NCBI GenBank assembly: GCA_963976625.1
Contig: CAXBLA010000009.1
Location: forward strand, 1-64,000
DNA: 64,000 bases
Direction: 5' to 3'
From: UBA1924 sp963976625
GTDB taxonomy: Bacteria > Planctomycetota > Phycisphaerae > Phycisphaerales > UBA1924
Shown here: in pieces, positions 9,025 through 17,375 of the stretch
How positions within the stretch are numbered: position 1 is the first letter of the stretch
Layout: every line of letters begins with the position of its first letter
The notes under the pieces: generated by a model
Databases searched by the model: none
Told to the model about the DNA's origin: nothing
The model's input: the letters and a program-made list of their open reading frames with translations, nothing else
Program-made: the position numbers and the translations under genes

Positions 9025-9332
9025 GCCGATTCAGGCCCTGCTGGACGAACACCGCCCCAGCCGAAGGCGTACTGAGTTGAACTCACCAGTCTCGCGAAAC
9101 GCCCGTTTTTGCACGAACACAACATTTCGTGCATGTTCGGAGCATTTTCGACACCATATCGGAACATTTTTCGTCTCTGCAGGTATACGATCCACAGCAG
9201 AGCATCCATCTTAGGCTACGAATGTTCGGTGTTTGATCGTGTTTTTAACGAATCAGGCCGCTCATCAAGACCTGAGATTACACCGAAAGCTAGAATACAG
9301 ATACTCATTTGGAGTACTTCATGGAGGATAAC
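9025..9332 (+). other. Intergenic region between pheT and ilvE with a short perfect inverted repeat
   Basis: 308 bases without a convincing gene and visibly richer in A/T than the neighbours. It holds an inverted repeat, TGCACGAA (9110-9117) and TTCGTGCA (9126-9133), separated by eight bases. Scattered GAACA/TGTTC words occur (around 9115, 9134, 9162 and 9223). There is no T-run after the repeat, so it is not an obvious pheT terminator. A TAGAAT at 9291-9296 could be a -10 box for ilvE, but no good -35 is seen at the right distance. Confidence 0.4.
9323..9327 (+). promoter_or_regulatory. Shine-Dalgarno site of ilvE
   Basis: A perfect GGAGG lies five bases before ATG 9333. It decides the start against the in-frame TTG at 9309 and is stronger than most ribosome sites in this window. 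Confidence 0.7.
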
Positions 9333-10331
9333 ATGACATCAATGACCACGAACCCAACCGCTGATCCAGCGCCAGAACAAGCCGCCACCACCACCAATGA
9401 ACCCATGATCTGGGTCAACGGTCAGATGGTGCCCAAGTCCCAAGCCAGTGTCTCGGTCTTCGACCACGGACTCCTCTACGGCGACGGGATCTTCGAAGGC
9501 ATCCGCATCTACAACGGCAAGATCTTCAAGCTCGAGCAGCACATGGATCGCCTGTACGAGTGCGCCGAGAAGATCTTCCTCGATATCGGGGTATCCCGTG
9601 AGGAAATGATCCGCATCCAACGCGAATGCGTCAAAGCCAACAACATCACCAACGGCTACATCCGCCTGGTCGTCACCCGCGGCGAGGGCACACTCGGGCT
9701 CAACCCGTACCAGTGCCCCAAGGCCGGCGTGATCTGCATCGCTGATACCATCTCGCTGTTCTCCCCCGAGATGTACGAAGCGGGCATGCGCGTTGTCCTC
9801 GCCAACCGTCCAAAGACTCCGATCGAGTGCCTCGATCCACGGATCAAAACGCTCAACTACCTCAACAACATCATGGCCAAGTGCGAAGCGATCCACCTGA
9901 GCAAGAAGCTCGGGATCACCAAGCCCGAGGACCAGCTCCTCGAATGCATCATGCTCAGCACCGAGGGCAAGGTGGCCGAGGGATCGGGCGACAATATCTT
10001 CTTTATCAAGGACGGCAAGGTGTTCACGCCGCCGTCGGAGGTCGGGATTCTCGAAGGCATCACCCGACGCTTCGTCAAGGAGACCCTGTGCCCAGCGCTC
10101 GGGCTCTCGATCGAAGAGAAGCTCTTTGGGCTCGACGAGCTGCTCGACGCCGACGAGGTGTTCTTGACCGGGTCGGCTGCGGAGATCATCGCGGTGCGCG
10201 AGGTGCTCAAGCACGAGAACCTCGAGGTGCTCTCGACCCACACCATCTCCGATGGCGAGGGCCCGATCACCAAGAGCCTGCGGGCCAAGTTCCGCGAAAT
10301 AGTCACCTCGGACAATGTTCCAGAAGATTGA
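9333..10331 (+). CDS. ilvE: Branched-chain amino acid aminotransferase (fold-type IV PLP enzyme)
   Basis: 332 aa. It transfers the amino group between glutamate and the branched-chain 2-oxo acids in Leu/Ile/Val metabolism. Motifs: IWVNGQMVPKSQASVSVFDHGLLYGDGIFEGIRIYNGKIFKLEQH at the N-terminus, RLVVTRGEG, the PLP-lysine region RIKTLNYLNNIMAK and the phosphate-binding EGSGDNIFFIKDG...GILEGITR. The ATG at 9333 is chosen because GGAGG sits five bases upstream (9323-9327). A Thr/Pro/Ala-rich leader of about 25 residues precedes the conserved start. A strong hairpin terminator follows. D-amino acid or aminodeoxychorismate lyase relatives share the fold, but the length and motifs favour IlvE. Confidence 0.92.
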   Translation: MTSMTTNPTADPAPEQAATTTNEPMIWVNGQMVPKSQASVSVFDHGLLYGDGIFEGIRIYNGKIFKLEQHMDRLYECAEKIFLDIGVSREEMIRIQRECVKANNITNGYIRLVVTRGEGTLGLNPYQCPKAGVICIADTISLFSPEMYEAGMRVVLANRPKTPIECLDPRIKTLNYLNNIMAKCEAIHLSKKLGITKPEDQLLECIMLSTEGKVAEGSGDNIFFIKDGKVFTPPSEVGILEGITRRFVKETLCPALGLSIEEKLFGLDELLDADEVFLTGSAAEIIAVREVLKHENLEVLSTHTISDGEGPITKSLRAKFREIVTSDNVPED

Positions 10332-10360
10332 ACATTATAAATACGAACAAAATTTGATAA

Positions 10361-10390
10361 CACGCCCGCAACTTGCGGGCGTGATTTTTA
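10361..10390 (+). terminator. Rho-independent terminator after ilvE
   Basis: The arms CACGCCCGCAA (10361-10371) and TTGCGGGCGTG (10373-10383) are perfectly complementary and are followed by ATTTTTA. It begins 30 bases after the ilvE stop and isolates it from the lipoprotein gene that starts at 10403. Confidence 0.9.
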
Positions 10391-10402
10391 TACCATACAC
10401 AC

Positions 10403-11359
10403 ATGAATACGCACACCATATCCATCATTGCATTGGCCTCTGGGCTGACGATCAGCCTGGCCGCCGTTGGTTGCACTCAGAAAGTGAAGCGGGCCGACCA
10501 AGAAACCGACCAAAAAGCCGGCAACACCCACCAAACCAGCATTGACGAGCGTCCCGCGATCGAGAACATCCATGTCCTCTCGCCCGATCTCATCAGCGGC
10601 GGGCAGCCCGACGGCGCCATCGCCTACGACGAGCTGGCCGACATGGGCATCCGCACCGTGATCGGTGTCGATGCCACCCCGCCCGACAAGGCCCAGGCCG
10701 ATCTCCGCGGGATGCGTGTGATCCATATCCCCATCGGGTACGACGGGATCAATGAAGAACGCGCCGAGCAGCTCGCCCACGCGATCCGCACCGCCGAGCG
10801 TCCGATCTATGTCCACTGCCACCACGGCAAGCACCGCGGGCCCGCCGCCCTGTGCGTCGGCGCGATCATGTCGGGCGATCTGAGCACCGCCGACGCCCTC
10901 GAACACCTCAAAATCTCGGGCACCTCGCCCAACTACCCCGGGCTCTGGCGCGGGGTAGACCTCGCCAAGCCCATGAGCGCGGCGGAGTTCGCCAAGCCCG
11001 TGGAGCTACCAGAAGAAGCCGACCCGGGCGACTTCGCCCAGGCGATGGCCCAGATCGATCAGCTCAACGAGCTGCTCTGGCTCTGCGCCGAGAACGATTT
11101 CCAGACGCCTGAGCACCACCCGGATCTGGTGCCCACCGCAATCGCCGGGCAGATCCACAACCTGCTGAGGGTGCTCGCTGTCGATCAGCGTGTCGACGAA
11201 GAAGGCCTGTGGTTCAAGGAAGCCATGGACGAGTCGGTCACACTCGCCGGGCAGATCGAGACTTACATCGACGACGGCGAGATCGCCCTGGCCAACGAAG
11301 CCCTCATCGCGATGAACGAATCCTGCGTGACCTGCCACGATGGGTCTCGAAACGAATAG
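10403..11359 (+). CDS. Lipoprotein with tyrosine-phosphatase-like domain fused to a cytochrome c'-like haem-binding region
   Basis: 318 aa. The signal sequence ends in lipobox AVGC (Cys24). Residues about 50-185 resemble the dual-specificity/cyclin-type phosphatase fold seen in DUF442-like proteins: NIHVLSPDLISGGQP, then the signature C139-H-H-G-K-H-R145 (C-x5-R) in VHCHHGKHRGPAAL. Residues about 200-318 are helical and end with C308-V-T-C311-H312, a c-type haem motif close to the C-terminus, the arrangement typical of four-helix cytochrome c'/c556 domains. A haem site requires export, which fits the lipoprotein signal. The combination suggests a periplasmic phosphatase sensitive to redox or a gas ligand; that is inference. 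The last codons lie in a 17-bp tandem repeat. Confidence 0.75.
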   Translation: MNTHTISIIALASGLTISLAAVGCTQKVKRADQETDQKAGNTHQTSIDERPAIENIHVLSPDLISGGQPDGAIAYDELADMGIRTVIGVDATPPDKAQADLRGMRVIHIPIGYDGINEERAEQLAHAIRTAERPIYVHCHHGKHRGPAALCVGAIMSGDLSTADALEHLKISGTSPNYPGLWRGVDLAKPMSAAEFAKPVELPEEADPGDFAQAMAQIDQLNELLWLCAENDFQTPEHHPDLVPTAIAGQIHNLLRVLAVDQRVDEEGLWFKEAMDESVTLAGQIETYIDDGEIALANEALIAMNESCVTCHDGSRNE

Positions 11360-11392
11360 GGTCTCGAAACGAATAGGTTCGCGGGACGAATA
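11342..11392. repeat. Three tandem 17-bp units
   Basis: The unit GGGTCTCGAAACGAATA occurs twice exactly (11342-11358, 11359-11375), and a third diverged copy (11376-11392) matches at 13 of 17 positions. The first unit contains the last codons of the phosphatase-cytochrome gene; the others lie between its stop and the convergent dehydrogenase gene. Probably a local slippage duplication. Confidence 0.8.
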
Positions 11393-11396
11393 GGCT

Positions 11397-12488
11397 TTAA
11401 TCGTTCACATGCATCAGCACCTTGATACCCTCGCCGGTGATCATGGTCTCGAACGCGGTCTCGAAGTCCTTGAGCGGGAACTCGTGGGTGATGATATCGT
11501 CGAGCTCGAGCTTGCCCGAGAGCAGCAGCTGCTCCATCTGGTACCAGGTGTCCCACATCTTGCGCCCGTTGATCCCGAGCACGGTGCAGCCCTTAAAAAT
11601 AATGTGGGCGTTGAAGTCAAAGTCCACCGAGCGGGCGGGCAAGCCCAAGAGTGCCGCGGTGCCGCCGTTGCGCAGGGCGCGGAAGCCCTGATCCATCGCG
11701 GCCGGTGCGCCCGACATTTCCAGGAGCACATCGACGCCCTCGTGGGTGTCCTTGCGGAGTTTCTCGATCCAGCCGCTCTCGCGTGCATCGAAGGCGTCCG
11801 TCGCGCCGAGCTTCTTGGCGAGCTCTAATCTTGGCGGGTTGATATCCGTGCAGTAGATCCGCGCAGCGCCCGCAGCCTTCGCCACCGTCACCGCCATGAG
11901 CCCGATGATCCCCACGCCCGAGATCAGCACGGTCTTGGCGCTCACGCCCGCGCTCATCACCGTGTGCACCGCGTTGCCCAGTGGGTCCAAAATCGCGGCG
12001 TACTTGTCGGGGATATCCGCGTGGACGGGCCAGACATTCTCTTCGGGCACAACGATGTAGTCGGCGAAGCACCCGTCGCGATCGATGCCGAAGATGGTCG
12101 TGTCCGAGGCGATGTGCGCGTTACCCGTGCGTGAGTTGTAGTTGGTCCCCGCGGACATGTGCCCCTCGGCGCTGACGCGCTGGCCGATCTCGTACTTGGT
12201 GACGGCTGATCCGATCTGCTCGATCGTCCCGACGAACTCGTGCCCGGTGATGACCCCGACGGGGATGCGCCCGCTGGCCCACTCGTCCCATTCCCAGATG
12301 TGGCGGTCTGTGCCGCAGATACCGACCTTTTTGATCTTGATCCGCACATCGCGCGGCCCGATCGCCGGGATCGCGTGATCATCGCTGTATGCGAGCCCCA
12401 CACCCGCGTGGTGCTTGGTCAAACACCGCATGGTGCCGGTCGGCGTGTCTTGTGTCTGGGCTGGGCTCTGGGTTGGCGTGGTCGTCAT
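11397..12488 (-). CDS. tdh: L-threonine 3-dehydrogenase-like zinc alcohol dehydrogenase
   Basis: 363 aa medium-chain dehydrogenase. Catalytic region: VGICGTDRHIWEWDEW (Cys, Thr and His of the TDH relay), then GHEFVGTIEQIG. The NAD-binding Rossmann motif is LISGVGIIGLMAVTVAKAAGA. Overall similarity, including IWEWDEW and DPLGNAVHT, is to threonine dehydrogenase, which oxidises threonine to 2-amino-3-oxobutyrate. The structural zinc lobe, normally four cysteines in a C-x2-C-x2-C-x7-C pattern, is replaced position for position by Ala, Asn, Ser and Ala (GHMSAGTNYNSRTGNAHIAS). A 19-residue Thr/Gln/Pro leader precedes MRCLTKH, which may be the true start. No kbl partner is adjacent, so a different polyol or amino-alcohol substrate remains possible. 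Confidence 0.8.
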   Translation of the reverse strand: MTTTPTQSPAQTQDTPTGTMRCLTKHHAGVGLAYSDDHAIPAIGPRDVRIKIKKVGICGTDRHIWEWDEWASGRIPVGVITGHEFVGTIEQIGSAVTKYEIGQRVSAEGHMSAGTNYNSRTGNAHIASDTTIFGIDRDGCFADYIVVPEENVWPVHADIPDKYAAILDPLGNAVHTVMSAGVSAKTVLISGVGIIGLMAVTVAKAAGAARIYCTDINPPRLELAKKLGATDAFDARESGWIEKLRKDTHEGVDVLLEMSGAPAAMDQGFRALRNGGTAALLGLPARSVDFDFNAHIIFKGCTVLGINGRKMWDTWYQMEQLLLSGKLELDDIITHEFPLKDFETAFETMITGEGIKVLMHVND

Positions 12489-12794
12489 GGATATCTTTCA
12501 AAATGATCCCGAAGCGGGCATACAACCGGCAATCCGCCCCGCGTTCGGGCGTTGGATATTGTCCCGTGTATGCGTCGCTAGATCAATCGTGAGTGTGCAG
12601 ATCATGACGAATCTGGAGAATTCATTGCCCCCCACCCCAACACCGATCGGTATCGAGCACAATCTGCCCCGCCGATCATCCAAAATGACCTTCAACCGCC
12701 CGGGAATCGTACAATCGAACAGGATGCGTGGGGTGCAGATGTCCGATAGAATCTCAGAGAACTCCGACCCAACGCCCCCGCTGCTACTCCCAAT
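12489..12794 (+). other. Divergent intergenic region before the pseudopilus operon
   Basis: 306 bases between the dehydrogenase and gspF starts. I see no gene. A weak candidate promoter for the secretion operon is TGACCT (12686-12691), an 18-base spacer and TACAAT (12710-12715). No hairpin or operator stands out. Confidence 0.3.
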
Positions 12795-13997
12795 ATGAGC
12801 CGAATCGCCAACACATCCCGCTCGTACTTCTATGTCGCCAAAAAAACCACCGGCGGCAAAGCCATGGGCATGCGCTCGGCGCGCTCCCAGCGGGCACTGG
12901 CCCAGGAACTCAAACTCGAAAAACAGATCCTCGTCCGCACATGGAAGCTCCCGTCGTGGGCGACCAACGAGACGGAGATGACGCTCAAGGACCACGCCGA
13001 TTTCAACGCCCAGATCGCCCAGCTCGTCAGCCGGGGCGTGCCGCTCACCGAAGCGCTCGAAGTGGCGGCCACCGTCGTCTCGCCGAGCAACCGCGGGCGG
13101 ATTGATCGCCTGCGCGACGCCGTCGCTCAGGGGACCAGTTTTTCCGACGCGTGCAAGCAGGTGGGCAGCTTTGATTCCGTCACCATCGCCGTGTACAAGG
13201 CGGCTGAGAAAACCGGTGATCTCGCAGACGCGTGCGACCAGCTCGCGCTGGGCATCCGCCGACGGATCTCGGTGGCGGGCAAGGCGGCCACGCTGATGAT
13301 CTACCCGTCGATCGTGCTCACCATCGCCTTCCTCGCGGCCATGGTGATGATCGTCATCGTCGTGCCCATGATCGGCAACTCGATGGTCGAATCCGGGATC
13401 GACATCCCGTGGATCACCACGATGATGGTCCGCCTAGGCAACTTCCTCAAAGCCAACATCATGGTCGTCCTGGCCATCTTTGTGGTCCTGGGCGTCTCGG
13501 CCCTGCTGTTTCGCGCGGGGCTTGGCAAGCTGGCGATCCGGATCACACGCAACGCGCCGTTCGTCAGCGAGGTCGTCAAGCAGCAAGAGCTCACCCGGTT
13601 CTTCTCGGTGATGAGCTCGATGACCAAATCCGGCATCCCGCTGGCCGACGCGTTGCAGGTCAGCTCCGCCGTCATCACCCATCCAAATCTCAACAGCGAT
13701 TTTCAGCGCATGCGCCAGCGGCTGATCGAGGGCGGTGTCTTCCGCACGCTGATCATGCAGGTCGAAGCGCTCCCCCAAGCCACCCGCAGGCTGCTTGTGG
13801 CGGCGGATCAGGCCGGCGATCTTGAGAGCGCGTTCGACGGGCTTGCTTCACTCCATGCCGAGGAAGTTGATAAGCGGACGGCCCGCCTGATGGCGGTGCT
13901 TGAGCCGTTGCTGGTGGTGATCCTGTTTGTGATTGTGGGCTCGATTATCCTCTCGATCATGCTGCCGATGTTCAATATGGCCGGCGGGGCGATGTAA
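12795..13997 (+). CDS. gspF: Type II secretion / type IV pilus inner-membrane platform protein GspF/PilC
   Basis: 400 aa. Two T2SSF repeats: a cytoplasmic helical domain at about 65-165 (DFNAQIAQLVSRGVPLTEALEVAA, YKAAEKTGDLADACDQLA), a membrane segment (MIYPSIVLTIAFLAAMVMIVIVVPMI), a second membrane segment near 220-240, a second cytoplasmic domain (RFFSVMSSMTKSGIPLADALQVSSAV, VAADQAGDLESAFDGLA) and a final membrane helix (LEPLLVVILFVIVGSIILSIMLPMFNM). It anchors the assembly ATPase and pseudopilus in the inner membrane. First gene of a same-strand run of pseudopilin and assembly genes to 21105; the ATPase GspE and secretin GspD are not in this window. Confidence 0.92.
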   Translation: MSRIANTSRSYFYVAKKTTGGKAMGMRSARSQRALAQELKLEKQILVRTWKLPSWATNETEMTLKDHADFNAQIAQLVSRGVPLTEALEVAATVVSPSNRGRIDRLRDAVAQGTSFSDACKQVGSFDSVTIAVYKAAEKTGDLADACDQLALGIRRRISVAGKAATLMIYPSIVLTIAFLAAMVMIVIVVPMIGNSMVESGIDIPWITTMMVRLGNFLKANIMVVLAIFVVLGVSALLFRAGLGKLAIRITRNAPFVSEVVKQQELTRFFSVMSSMTKSGIPLADALQVSSAVITHPNLNSDFQRMRQRLIEGGVFRTLIMQVEALPQATRRLLVAADQAGDLESAFDGLASLHAEEVDKRTARLMAVLEPLLVVILFVIVGSIILSIMLPMFNMAGGAM

Positions 13998-14130
13998 ACT
14001 CGGTCCCCAGACGCCCAAGCGTATGAAACTAAGCGGCCCGTTCGCCATACAATGCAATAAGAACACGACTCAACCATTGAACTCATAACGGCTTAGACGC
14101 CGAATACGACCGAATCAGGAGAACCAGACC

Positions 14131-14592
14131 ATGACCCCAACCGCAACCACTGCCCATCTTGACGCACAGATCCAAACCCAGATCAGACGCCGCTCATTGG
14201 GCCGCCACGCACGCCCCGGCTTCTCGATGATCGAGCTCGTCGCCGTGCTCGTGATCCTCGGGTTGCTCATGGCCGGCGCGGCCGTCGCGATCCCCGGGCA
14301 GATCAAGCGCGCCAAGATCCGCGTCACCAAAACCTCGATGACCACGCTCAAGGTCTCGCTCAACAACTACATCACCCAGAACAACGGCACAGCCCCGGCG
14401 ACCCTCGCCGAGCTGATCCCCGATTACATCGAGAAGGGCTCCGAGGTCGATTCGTGGAAGAACGCGTACTACTACGCCGCGACCCCGGGCACCGATCACT
14501 CGTTCAACCTGGTCTCCAAGGGCCCCGACGGGCAGATCTCCACGGCTGACGACATCAACATCTGGACGCTCGATGTGACCACCTCGGACTAA
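14131..14592 (+). CDS. gspG: Major pseudopilin GspG-like
   Basis: 153 aa. A long basic leader (about 29 residues) ends at the prepilin peptidase site PG-FSMIEL, with Glu at mature position 5, followed by a hydrophobic helix (VAVLVILGLLMAGAAVAI). The C-terminal region has SWKNAYYYAATPGTDHSFNLVSKGPDGQISTADDINIW, the GspG-type calcium-loop pattern with its acidic residues. It would polymerise into the pseudopilus. AGGAGA lies about seven bases before the ATG. Found 133 bases after gspF. Confidence 0.9.
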   Translation: MTPTATTAHLDAQIQTQIRRRSLGRHARPGFSMIELVAVLVILGLLMAGAAVAIPGQIKRAKIRVTKTSMTTLKVSLNNYITQNNGTAPATLAELIPDYIEKGSEVDSWKNAYYYAATPGTDHSFNLVSKGPDGQISTADDINIWTLDVTTSD

Positions 14593-14645
14593 CACCCCCC
14601 GGACGAGCCGCACAGTAAACGATCAGTGCATTGCGAGCTTCACAC

Positions 14646-15233
14646 ATGAAGACCACGAACCCATCCAAGCCAGCAGCCAGGGTCGCCCGCCGACGATCAC
14701 GCTGCGCGAACGCTCGTGGCGGGTTCACCTTCCTGGAGTCCATCCTCGCCGTCGTGCTCCTGGCGATGGTCGCGATGACCCTCTCCAACGCGTCCACAAT
14801 CATCGTCAAGGCCCAGCGGAAGATGGATCAACGCCTGGGCGCTGGCGAGCTGGCCAACCGCTTGATCCTTCAGTACATCGACGAGCGGAGCTCTTTGCCC
14901 GATTCGTCGCTGCCCATCGAGTACGATGTCGATCTCTACCGCTGGTCGCTCGAAGAATCGCCCGTGCAGTTCGAGTTTGACAACCAAGAGACCGAGGAAT
15001 CCAATGCGATCGGCGGCGGCGTGAGCCTCGATCGGATCAAACTCGTCACCATCAAGGTCTGGCTCGACTCCGACTCGGGCGGATCGTTCGCCTACTCCTC
15101 GACGGTGCCCAGCATCGTGCTCACCCGCCTGATCGATCCCCTCGCGTTTAACAACCCAGACTCGCTCGAGACCCTGCTCGCCAAGCCCGGCGGGATCGAG
15201 GAATTCCTCCAGCCGTTGCTTGAGGGGAACTGA
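14646..15233 (+). CDS. Minor pseudopilin, GspI-like
   Basis: 195 aa from the ATG at 14646. The leader is basic (KPAARVARRRSRCANARGG) and is cut at GG-FTFLES, giving Glu5 and a hydrophobic helix ILAVVLLAMVAMTLSNAS. The mature domain is short and acidic, with YRWSLEESPVQFEFDN resembling the GspI beta-sheet. Position directly before J- and K-like genes supports the GspI assignment, which rests mainly on order and size. It ends two bases before the next gene. Confidence 0.75.
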   Translation: MKTTNPSKPAARVARRRSRCANARGGFTFLESILAVVLLAMVAMTLSNASTIIVKAQRKMDQRLGAGELANRLILQYIDERSSLPDSSLPIEYDVDLYRWSLEESPVQFEFDNQETEESNAIGGGVSLDRIKLVTIKVWLDSDSGGSFAYSSTVPSIVLTRLIDPLAFNNPDSLETLLAKPGGIEEFLQPLLEGN

Positions 15234-15235
15234 GC

Positions 15236-16390
15236 ATGGACACTTTGAACACCCAATCGCAGAAACGATCACATGGAGCCGCCCGCGGATTCACGCTCAT
15301 CGAGCTCGTCCTGGCGATGGTGCTCGGGTCGATGATCCTCGCCGGTTCCATCGGCGTGTTCTCGGCGATGCGCAGCATGGAGACCTCGTTCGCGGCCCGC
15401 TTTGAGCGCACCAACGAGCTGCAGATCACCCAGATCATCATGACGCGCTCCATGCTCGGGCTGCAGATGCAAGAAACCGAGCGCAGCACGGTGACGCGCT
15501 CGAACACGAGCACCGATTCGGTCGCTGAGCAGGAAGCCGAAGAGCCAGAGAGCCGTGCACGGATCATCCTCGAGACCGATACCTCGATCTACCCGGACTC
15601 GACGCAGTGGACCCCGCAGCGTTTCGAGTTGGTCACCGCGACGCCGCCCGTGCCCATCGGGCTCGCGAGCCAAGCCGCGGGCTGGTATGTCGAACAGGAC
15701 CGGGTCGATTCGCTCGATTTCTCGGCATCCGATGGTTCCCAGGGCGCCGTCCGCGGCGTGTACGAGCTGCGACCCGCCGGCCAACGCGAAGCGATCATGC
15801 TCAAGCTCGGGCTTATTGCCCCCGGCGAGTTCGACACCCCCACCAACGAGAACGAGCTCTACGCCTTCACCAACGCGAGCTACCAAATCGCGCTCAATCC
15901 AACCGAGAGCGGGCTCCAATCTTCGCCGAACTGGACCCTCTGGTGGCGTCCGATCCTGTACGCCGAGGGACGGATGCTCCTCGAAGGCCAGGGCCCATCG
16001 CCCGACACGCTGGGCACCAGCGAAGAGATCCGCTCGCGCCTCGCCGGGGCGGTGCCGCTGATGCACGGCATCGAACGCTGCAACTGGGAGATCTACAAGG
16101 GCGACGAATATGTCCAGCTCTTCTCGGCGCTCGAGATGAAAGACCTGCCCGCGTACGCCCAGTTCGAGGTGATCCTCACCAACGGGCAGTACGCCAGCTG
16201 GATGTTCGAGGTCGACTGGGTGCTCGGCGATGACCCGAGCACGACGGCTTCTGGCGCCAGCGGCGATGACGAAGAAGACGAAGGCGAGCTCGACGGCGCC
16301 AACGACACCGGGCAGAACCGGGCCACCCGCCCGGGCCAGACCATCGACCCGGATCGCGCCCGCGTCTTCGACTTCAGGAACGATCGATGA
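15236..16390 (+). CDS. Minor pseudopilin, GspJ-like
   Basis: 384 aa, long for GspJ (about 200 aa). Leader cut at RG-FTLIEL with Glu5 and helix VLAMVLGSMILAGSIGVFSAM. The soluble part includes ERCNWEIYKGDEYVQLFSALEMKDLPAYAQFEVILTNGQYASWMFEVDWVLG, similar in style to GspJ beta-strands (calculated trait followed by a W-rich strand). A disordered acidic tail (DDEEDEGELDG) precedes the end. Its ATGA stop overlaps the next gene by four bases, indicating translational coupling. The extra 150 residues in the middle are not assigned. Confidence 0.75.
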   Translation: MDTLNTQSQKRSHGAARGFTLIELVLAMVLGSMILAGSIGVFSAMRSMETSFAARFERTNELQITQIIMTRSMLGLQMQETERSTVTRSNTSTDSVAEQEAEEPESRARIILETDTSIYPDSTQWTPQRFELVTATPPVPIGLASQAAGWYVEQDRVDSLDFSASDGSQGAVRGVYELRPAGQREAIMLKLGLIAPGEFDTPTNENELYAFTNASYQIALNPTESGLQSSPNWTLWWRPILYAEGRMLLEGQGPSPDTLGTSEEIRSRLAGAVPLMHGIERCNWEIYKGDEYVQLFSALEMKDLPAYAQFEVILTNGQYASWMFEVDWVLGDDPSTTASGASGDDEEDEGELDGANDTGQNRATRPGQTIDPDRARVFDFRNDR

Positions 16391-17271
16391 ATCGCCCCCA
16401 ACGAACACAGCAAAGCGCTCATGCTCGCCATTGCCAGCGGCGTGGCTTTGCCATCGCGATGGTGGTCGTGCTGATGATCATCGTCGGGCTCGGGATCGGG
16501 CTGGCGATGAGCCGCTTTAGCGTCCAGAGCAAGACGATCGCGCGTCAGGTCTCGGGCTACCAGGCCCATCATCTCGGGCGTGGGCTCCAAGAAGCCACCG
16601 GGGCGTGGCTGCGCCAGCAGAACGGGCGCAACCTGCTCGAGGTGCTCGAGCCCGACACCGGGCACGCGATGGATATCTTGCTCGACGATGGCTCGACCGT
16701 GTCCGTCTACCTGCTCGATGCCCAGGGCGCGGCCCTGAGCAATCTCGCCGGGCGGACGGATCGAGAGATCGAAGAGGGCGGCGCGCTGCTGCGGAACCTC
16801 TCACTCAACACCACCGACACCCAGTACCTCCAGCTCACGCGCCCCTTCGGGCCCACCACCGTCAGCGTCCACTCGGCCTCGCCTTTGGTGCTCGACGCGG
16901 GCGCCCGCGTGATCGCCCCGGAGCTTGCCGAGCGACTCCTCGCCGGGCTCGAGCTGCTCAAGAGCAACTCGGCACAGATATCGCGGACCGACCTGACCCG
17001 GGCGGCCAACGAGGCGGGATTGTCGGCGAACCAACGCTCCGCCGCCCTCCGGCTCTTCGCCACCGATATCGAGCTCTGGGCCGTCATCATCGAGGTTCGC
17101 GCCGGACGCGGGGCCAACCAAGGACACCTGATCTCTCGCTACGGCGGAATCACACGAATCCGCACCAACAACCGCAGCGCATCGAGCAATGAAGTCGAGC
17201 TTGGTGCGTTCATCACTTGGAAAGAGATCCAGGGCGACTCGCAAGAGATCGACCTGAGTGAACTCTATTGA
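16387..17271 (+). CDS. Minor pseudopilin, GspK-like
   Basis: 294 aa. Leader ends RRG-FAIAMVVVLMIIVGLGIGLAM; as in GspK proteins, Glu5 is absent, which fits a tip subunit. Residues about 50-120 (QEATGAWLRQQNGRN...) match the amphipathic N-terminal GspK helix and the following sheet (DGSTVSVYLLDAQGAALSNLAG resembles the GspK D-x-x-G-x-x-NLN region). The latter half has helical repeats like SAM-type GspK domains (LTRAANEAGLSANQRSAALRLFA). It overlaps the J-like gene by four bases. Confidence 0.75.
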   Translation: MNRPQRTQQSAHARHCQRRGFAIAMVVVLMIIVGLGIGLAMSRFSVQSKTIARQVSGYQAHHLGRGLQEATGAWLRQQNGRNLLEVLEPDTGHAMDILLDDGSTVSVYLLDAQGAALSNLAGRTDREIEEGGALLRNLSLNTTDTQYLQLTRPFGPTTVSVHSASPLVLDAGARVIAPELAERLLAGLELLKSNSAQISRTDLTRAANEAGLSANQRSAALRLFATDIELWAVIIEVRAGRGANQGHLISRYGGITRIRTNNRSASSNEVELGAFITWKEIQGDSQEIDLSELY

Positions 17272-17375
17272 ATATCTGCTTGGAGCTCCAAATCGAGCGA
17301 TCTGGGCGGGATTCTTGGTCGAATATGGGTGCCTGAGCCGATACGATCAGGGTGAAGAGTAAAGGATAACGCCAG

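Noticed and set aside
9115..9228. LexA/SOS boxes of the CGAAC-GTTCG type
   Set aside because: The half-sites are spaced about 14 bases or more, not four, and the nearby genes are not SOS genes.
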